Below are positions 6,203-9,550 of a stretch of DNA of 9,550 bases, one piece after another. Source of the DNA: Clostridia bacterium (GTDB lineage: Bacteria > Bacillota > Clostridia > Christensenellales > Aristaeellaceae); assembly GCA_017620115.1 (NCBI GenBank), contig JAFZRB010000005.1, positions 1-9,550 on the forward strand. Reading direction: 5' to 3'. The translations under genes and the position numbers were made by a program. Every line of letters starts with the position of its first letter. The stretch's first letter is position 1. The notes beneath the pieces were generated by a model. It was not told where the DNA came from. It saw only the letters and a program-made list of their open reading frames with translations, and did no database searches.

Positions 6203-6208
6203 GGGAGG
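6203..6208 (+). promoter_or_regulatory. Ribosome binding site deciding the GH2 start
   Basis: GGGAGG lies 9 bases before ATG 6218. The more upstream in-frame ATGs at 6176 and 6179 fall inside the -10 hexamer and before the expected transcription start, so they cannot be used from this promoter. Confidence 0.75.
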
Positions 6209-6217
6209 AACAATGCC

Positions 6218-8515
6218 ATGCTCTCTTTCACGCTGAACGGTTCGTGGACGCTGTACTATCATCCCGAAACAGGCGCGCTGCCGCAGACGCCCGACGAGCT
6301 GCGCGCGGCCGCCTGGCCGCGCATCGAGGCGCAGGTGCCCGGTAACGTCGAGCTGGATCTCGTGCGCGCCGGGCTGGAACAAGACCCGTTTTATGACCAG
6401 AATCTCTACAATTTCAGAAAATACGAGTTCTTCCAGTGGTGGTTTGAGCGCTCCTTCGACGTGCCTGCGGCCTGCGAGGGCCGGCGCTGCGCGCTGGTGT
6501 TTGACGGGCTGGACACCTATGCCGACATATTCGTGAACGGCGTCAGAGTGGGCCAGGCGGACAACATGTTCATTTCGCACGAGTTCGACGTGACGGACGC
6601 GCTGCGGTTCGGCGCGGCCAACACGCTGCATGTGCGCATCCGCTCCGCCCTCAACGAGGCCAGAAAGCAGGATTTCCCCGTGATGCTCGTGGGCTGCGAG
6701 GGCAGCGACGAATACACGCGCATCCGAAAGCCCTCGTCCATGTTCGGTTGGGACATCATGCCGAGGCTGCTGTCCGCGGGCATGTGGCGCGGCGTGCGGC
6801 TGGAGGCGCGCGACAGCGCCCGGCTCACGCAGGTCTACGTCGCCACGACGCAGGCGAATGAGAACGCGGCCCGATTGATCTGCCGCGTGCGCTTCGAGAC
6901 GGACGACGCGGCGCTTCAAGGCTACAGCGTGCGCGTCGCGGGCCGCTGCGGCGACTCCTCCTTCAGCCGCGAGAAGGTTCTGTTCTTTGTGAGCGGCAGC
7001 ATGGACATCGACGTGCCCGCGCCCAGGCTGTGGTGGCCCGCCGGCTACGGCGCGCAGAACCTGTACGACACCACTGTGGAGCTCCTGAAGGACGGCCAGG
7101 TTCTGGACACATGGACGCTGCGCGTGGGCATCCGGCGCTTCGAAATCGTCAACATCCTCCAGCCGGGCGACGCGGGCGAGTTTAAAATCGTCTGCAACGG
7201 CACGCCCATCCTGGCCAAGGGCTCCAACTGGGTGCCCATGGACGCCATGCACAGCCGCGACGCCGCGCGCGTGGACGCCGCCATGGCGCTTTTCCGCGAC
7301 TGCGGCTGCAACATCGTGCGCTGCTGGGGCGGCAACGTGTATGAGGACCATCATTTCTTCGATCTGTGCGACGAATACGGCGTCATGGTGTGGCAGGATT
7401 TCGCCATGGCCTGCGCCGCATATCCCACCGACGCCCCGTTCGTGGCCGCGCTGGAAAAGGAAGCGACGAGCGTGGTGCGCAAGCTGCGCAACCACCCCTC
7501 GATCCTCCTTTGGGCCGGCGACAACGAATGCGACGAGGGCCAGGTGAGCCGCGGGTATCCCAACGACATGAACCGCTACAACCCGCTCACCCGCGAGGTG
7601 CTGCCGCGCGTGGTGAGCATGAACGACCCCTGGCGCGTGTTCCTGCCGTCCTCGCCGTATATCCCCGCGGGCATCGCGCGCTACGACGTGCCCGAGCAGC
7701 ACAACTGGGGCGCCCGCGCGTATTTCAAGGACGACTTTTACAAGCATTCCAGCGCGCATTTCATCAGCGAATGCGGCTATCACGGCTGCCCCGCCGTGTC
7801 GTCGCTGAAGAAATTCATCCCGGCGGACAAGCTCGCGCCGTGGCTGGACAACGATTCCTGGGATACCCACGATACCGACTACCTGCCCAAGGGCCGCCGC
7901 GGCTACAGCCGCGTGAGGCTCATGCACGACCAGGTGCGCATCTTCTTCGGCGAGGCGCCGGAGGAGCTCGCGGCGTTCTGCCGCCTGTCGCAGATCGTGC
8001 AGGCGGAAGCGAAGAAGTTCTTCATCGAGCGCACGCGCATCAAAAAATGGCGCCGCACCGGCATCATCTGGTGGAACATGATCGACGGCTGGCCGCAGAT
8101 CTCCGACGCCGTGGTGGATTATTACTACGCCAAAAAGCTGGCGTATCACTACATCCGCCGCGTGCAGCGGCCGATATGCCTCATGATGGACGAACTGGTC
8201 GACTGGACGCACGCCGTGGTGCTGGGCAACGACAGCCGCGACAGCCGCGCCGTGAGCTGGCGCATCGAGGACGGCGACACCGGCGAGGTCATCCTGAGCG
8301 GCGAGACGCTCTCCCCCGCCAATGAAAACGTGACCGTGGGCTCCATCCGCGAAATGGCCGGCACGCAGAAGCTGTATATCCTGCGCTGGACCATCGACGG
8401 CGTGGAATACGCCAACCATTACCTGTCCGGTTTCCCGCGCTTCGACGCGGAAAAGACGCTCGGATACGTGGACATCATCAAAGCGCTGCCCGAGCCGTTC
8501 GACTGGACGGACTGA
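6218..8515 (+). CDS. Glycoside hydrolase family 2, beta-mannosidase-like
   Basis: This is a retaining glycosidase, predicted to remove terminal beta-linked sugars (mannose or a related residue) from oligosaccharides. The 765 residues show no signal peptide, so it acts in the cytoplasm on imported substrates. The N-terminal sugar-binding jelly roll (about 1-200) contains FTLNGSWTLYY, VPGNVELDL and LVFDGLDTYADIFVNG. An immunoglobulin-like domain (about 200-310) ends with PRLWWPAGYGAQNLY and GIRRFEI. The TIM barrel (from about 320) carries NGTPILAKGSNWVPMDAM and NIVRCWGGNVYEDHHFFDLCDEYGVMVWQDF. It also has LWAGDNE, with putative acid/base E437, and FISECG, with putative nucleophile E518. WWNMIDGWPQISDAVVDYYY is the usual late barrel motif. 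The sequence is closer to the mannosidase branch of GH2 than to LacZ, but the substrate is not certain; exo-beta-glucosaminidase-like activity is also possible. A probable esterase follows 46 bases later in the same operon. Confidence 0.88.
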   Translation: MLSFTLNGSWTLYYHPETGALPQTPDELRAAAWPRIEAQVPGNVELDLVRAGLEQDPFYDQNLYNFRKYEFFQWWFERSFDVPAACEGRRCALVFDGLDTYADIFVNGVRVGQADNMFISHEFDVTDALRFGAANTLHVRIRSALNEARKQDFPVMLVGCEGSDEYTRIRKPSSMFGWDIMPRLLSAGMWRGVRLEARDSARLTQVYVATTQANENAARLICRVRFETDDAALQGYSVRVAGRCGDSSFSREKVLFFVSGSMDIDVPAPRLWWPAGYGAQNLYDTTVELLKDGQVLDTWTLRVGIRRFEIVNILQPGDAGEFKIVCNGTPILAKGSNWVPMDAMHSRDAARVDAAMALFRDCGCNIVRCWGGNVYEDHHFFDLCDEYGVMVWQDFAMACAAYPTDAPFVAALEKEATSVVRKLRNHPSILLWAGDNECDEGQVSRGYPNDMNRYNPLTREVLPRVVSMNDPWRVFLPSSPYIPAGIARYDVPEQHNWGARAYFKDDFYKHSSAHFISECGYHGCPAVSSLKKFIPADKLAPWLDNDSWDTHDTDYLPKGRRGYSRVRLMHDQVRIFFGEAPEELAAFCRLSQIVQAEAKKFFIERTRIKKWRRTGIIWWNMIDGWPQISDAVVDYYYAKKLAYHYIRRVQRPICLMMDELVDWTHAVVLGNDSRDSRAVSWRIEDGDTGEVILSGETLSPANENVTVGSIREMAGTQKLYILRWTIDGVEYANHYLSGFPRFDAEKTLGYVDIIKALPEPFDWTD

Positions 8516-8561
8516 CATTCGACAATCCGCCTGACAATCATCATTCCGGGAGGGGGATATT

Positions 8562-9550
8562 ATGTCTCTGGATCCGCAGATCAGAATGCTCCAACTGATG
8601 AAGGACGCAAAGCCGTCCATGCGCAGGGCGGCGAACGAGGATTTCGCCGCGTGGCAGGCGAAGGCCCGCGCGCGCCTGAACGAGCTGCTGGGGCTGCCGC
8701 TCGAGCGCACTGAGCCCAATTTCCGCGTCGAATGGACGCACGACAACCCGGACTGCGCCGAAACGCGCTTCCTGTTTGAGAGCGAGCCCGAGGTGACCGT
8801 GATCGGCCACCTGCTGCTGCCCAAAAACGCGCCGCAGGAGAAACTGCCGCTCGTCATCTGCCTGCAGGGGCATTCCAACGGCGTTCACATCTCACTGGGC
8901 CGCGCCATATACGAGGGCGACGAAGAAGACATCAACAGCGGCGACCGCGACTTCGCGCGGCAGATCGTCGCCCGCGGCCAGGCGGCGCTGGCGCTGGAGC
9001 AGCGCGGCTTCGGCGAGCGCGGCGGCACCGAAAAGGGCCCGGCCTGCTACCAGCCCGCCGTTCAGGCCATGCTGATGGGCAAAACGCTCATCGGCCAGCG
9101 CTGCTGGGACATCTCCCGCGCCATCGACGTGGTCGGCGAGCAGTTCCCGCGGCTGGATATGAGCCGCATCGCCATCATGGGCAATTCCGGCGGCGGAACG
9201 GCTACCATCTACGCCGCTGCGCTGGATGAGCGCATCGGCGCGGCCATGCCCTCCTGCGCGTTCTGCGGGTATCTGCCCTCCATCGGCGCGCAGTATCACT
9301 GCCTGTGCAATTATGTGCCCGGCATCATGAACGACTTCGACATGGGCGACCTGGCGGGCCTCATCGCGCCGCGGGCCATGATCGTGGTGAACGGCAAAGA
9401 CGACCGCATCTTCCCGCTGGATTCGGCAAAAGAGCAGGCGGACGTGGCGCGCGCGTATTACGCCGCCGCCGGCGCGCCGGAGAAGTTCGAGCACGTCGTC
9501 GGCCCGGAGGGGCACCGCTTCTACGCCGCGCTGGGCTGGCCCGTGTTCGA
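8562..9550 (+). CDS. Alpha/beta-hydrolase, probable carbohydrate esterase, 3' partial
   Basis: The reading frame is open from ATG 8562 to the window end, giving 329 residues without a stop. GGGAGG lies 8 bases before the ATG. The protein has an alpha/beta-hydrolase fold without signal peptide. LPLVICLQGHSNGVH (about 95-109) looks like the oxyanion-hole strand, and LALEQRGFGERGG follows. The nucleophile elbow is IMGNSGGG with S209. NGKDDRIFP supplies the acid (D281, or D280), and VVGPEGHRF gives the histidine H318, so the triad is complete and only the C-terminal tail is missing. The GNSGGG elbow differs from the GGSQGG form typical of CE7 acetylxylan esterases. This suggests the Abhydrolase_7 / dienelactone-hydrolase-like group often annotated as acetyl xylan esterase. 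Its place 46 bases after the GH2 gene suggests removal of acyl groups from the same glycans; that role is inferred. Confidence 0.85.
   Translation, partial: MSLDPQIRMLQLMKDAKPSMRRAANEDFAAWQAKARARLNELLGLPLERTEPNFRVEWTHDNPDCAETRFLFESEPEVTVIGHLLLPKNAPQEKLPLVICLQGHSNGVHISLGRAIYEGDEEDINSGDRDFARQIVARGQAALALEQRGFGERGGTEKGPACYQPAVQAMLMGKTLIGQRCWDISRAIDVVGEQFPRLDMSRIAIMGNSGGGTATIYAAALDERIGAAMPSCAFCGYLPSIGAQYHCLCNYVPGIMNDFDMGDLAGLIAPRAMIVVNGKDDRIFPLDSAKEQADVARAYYAAAGAPEKFEHVVGPEGHRFYAALGWPVF

Noticed and set aside
4141..6217. Direct repeats as att cores flanking the recombinase module
   Set aside because: Only 6-7 base matches (such as TTCCTCT at 4171 and 6146) were found, as expected by chance in this length.
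6086..8878. 930-residue open frame antisense to the GH2 gene
   Set aside because: It is strikingly long, but lies opposite a gene with clear GH2 motifs and catalytic residues. Its composition (Ala, His, Arg, Val rich) is typical of antisense shadows at high GC.
8541..9515. Antisense open frames opposite the esterase gene
   Set aside because: The + strand frame from 8562 has a ribosome binding site and a complete Ser-Asp-His triad; the minus frames have no recognisable domain.

Overview
The window looks like chromosomal DNA of a GC-rich, endospore-forming anaerobe of the Clostridia (Bacillota). This rests on a complete spoIIA sporulation operon, AGGAGG-type ribosome binding sites on almost every gene, a sodium-pumping decarboxylase typical of anaerobes, and a strong G/C bias at third codon positions. 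The genus cannot be read from the sequence.

Layout. (1) Positions 1-2323, + strand: the end of a membrane-bound, sodium-translocating oxaloacetate decarboxylase operon. The beta (pump) subunit is cut at the window start and is followed by a biotin-less alpha (carboxyltransferase) subunit. A clear rho-independent terminator closes the operon. (2) Positions 2541-4022, - strand: spoIIAA, spoIIAB and sigF, tightly packed and convergent with the decarboxylase operon. Together they form the anti-anti-sigma / anti-sigma-kinase / sigma-F switch of the forespore. A candidate sigma-H promoter and Spo0A-like boxes lie upstream of spoIIAA. (3) Positions 4237-6089, + strand: a 67-residue protein resembling small proteins of clostridial mobile elements, then an apparently intact large serine recombinase. 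No other mobile-element genes are visible. (4) Positions 6152-9550, + strand: a near-consensus sigma-A promoter, then a cytoplasmic GH2 (beta-mannosidase-like) glycosidase and an alpha/beta-hydrolase (probable esterase) that runs off the window end. The last two look like one sugar-degradation operon.

All intergenic gaps are under 300 bases. The most unusual points are the two-gene recombinase module beside the sporulation control region, a C-rich direct repeat with an AT-rich core that supplies the last codons and stop of sigF, and the reconstructed spoIIA promoter. I saw no strong sign of a wholly new multi-gene system. No tRNA, rRNA, CRISPR array or riboswitch was recognised.
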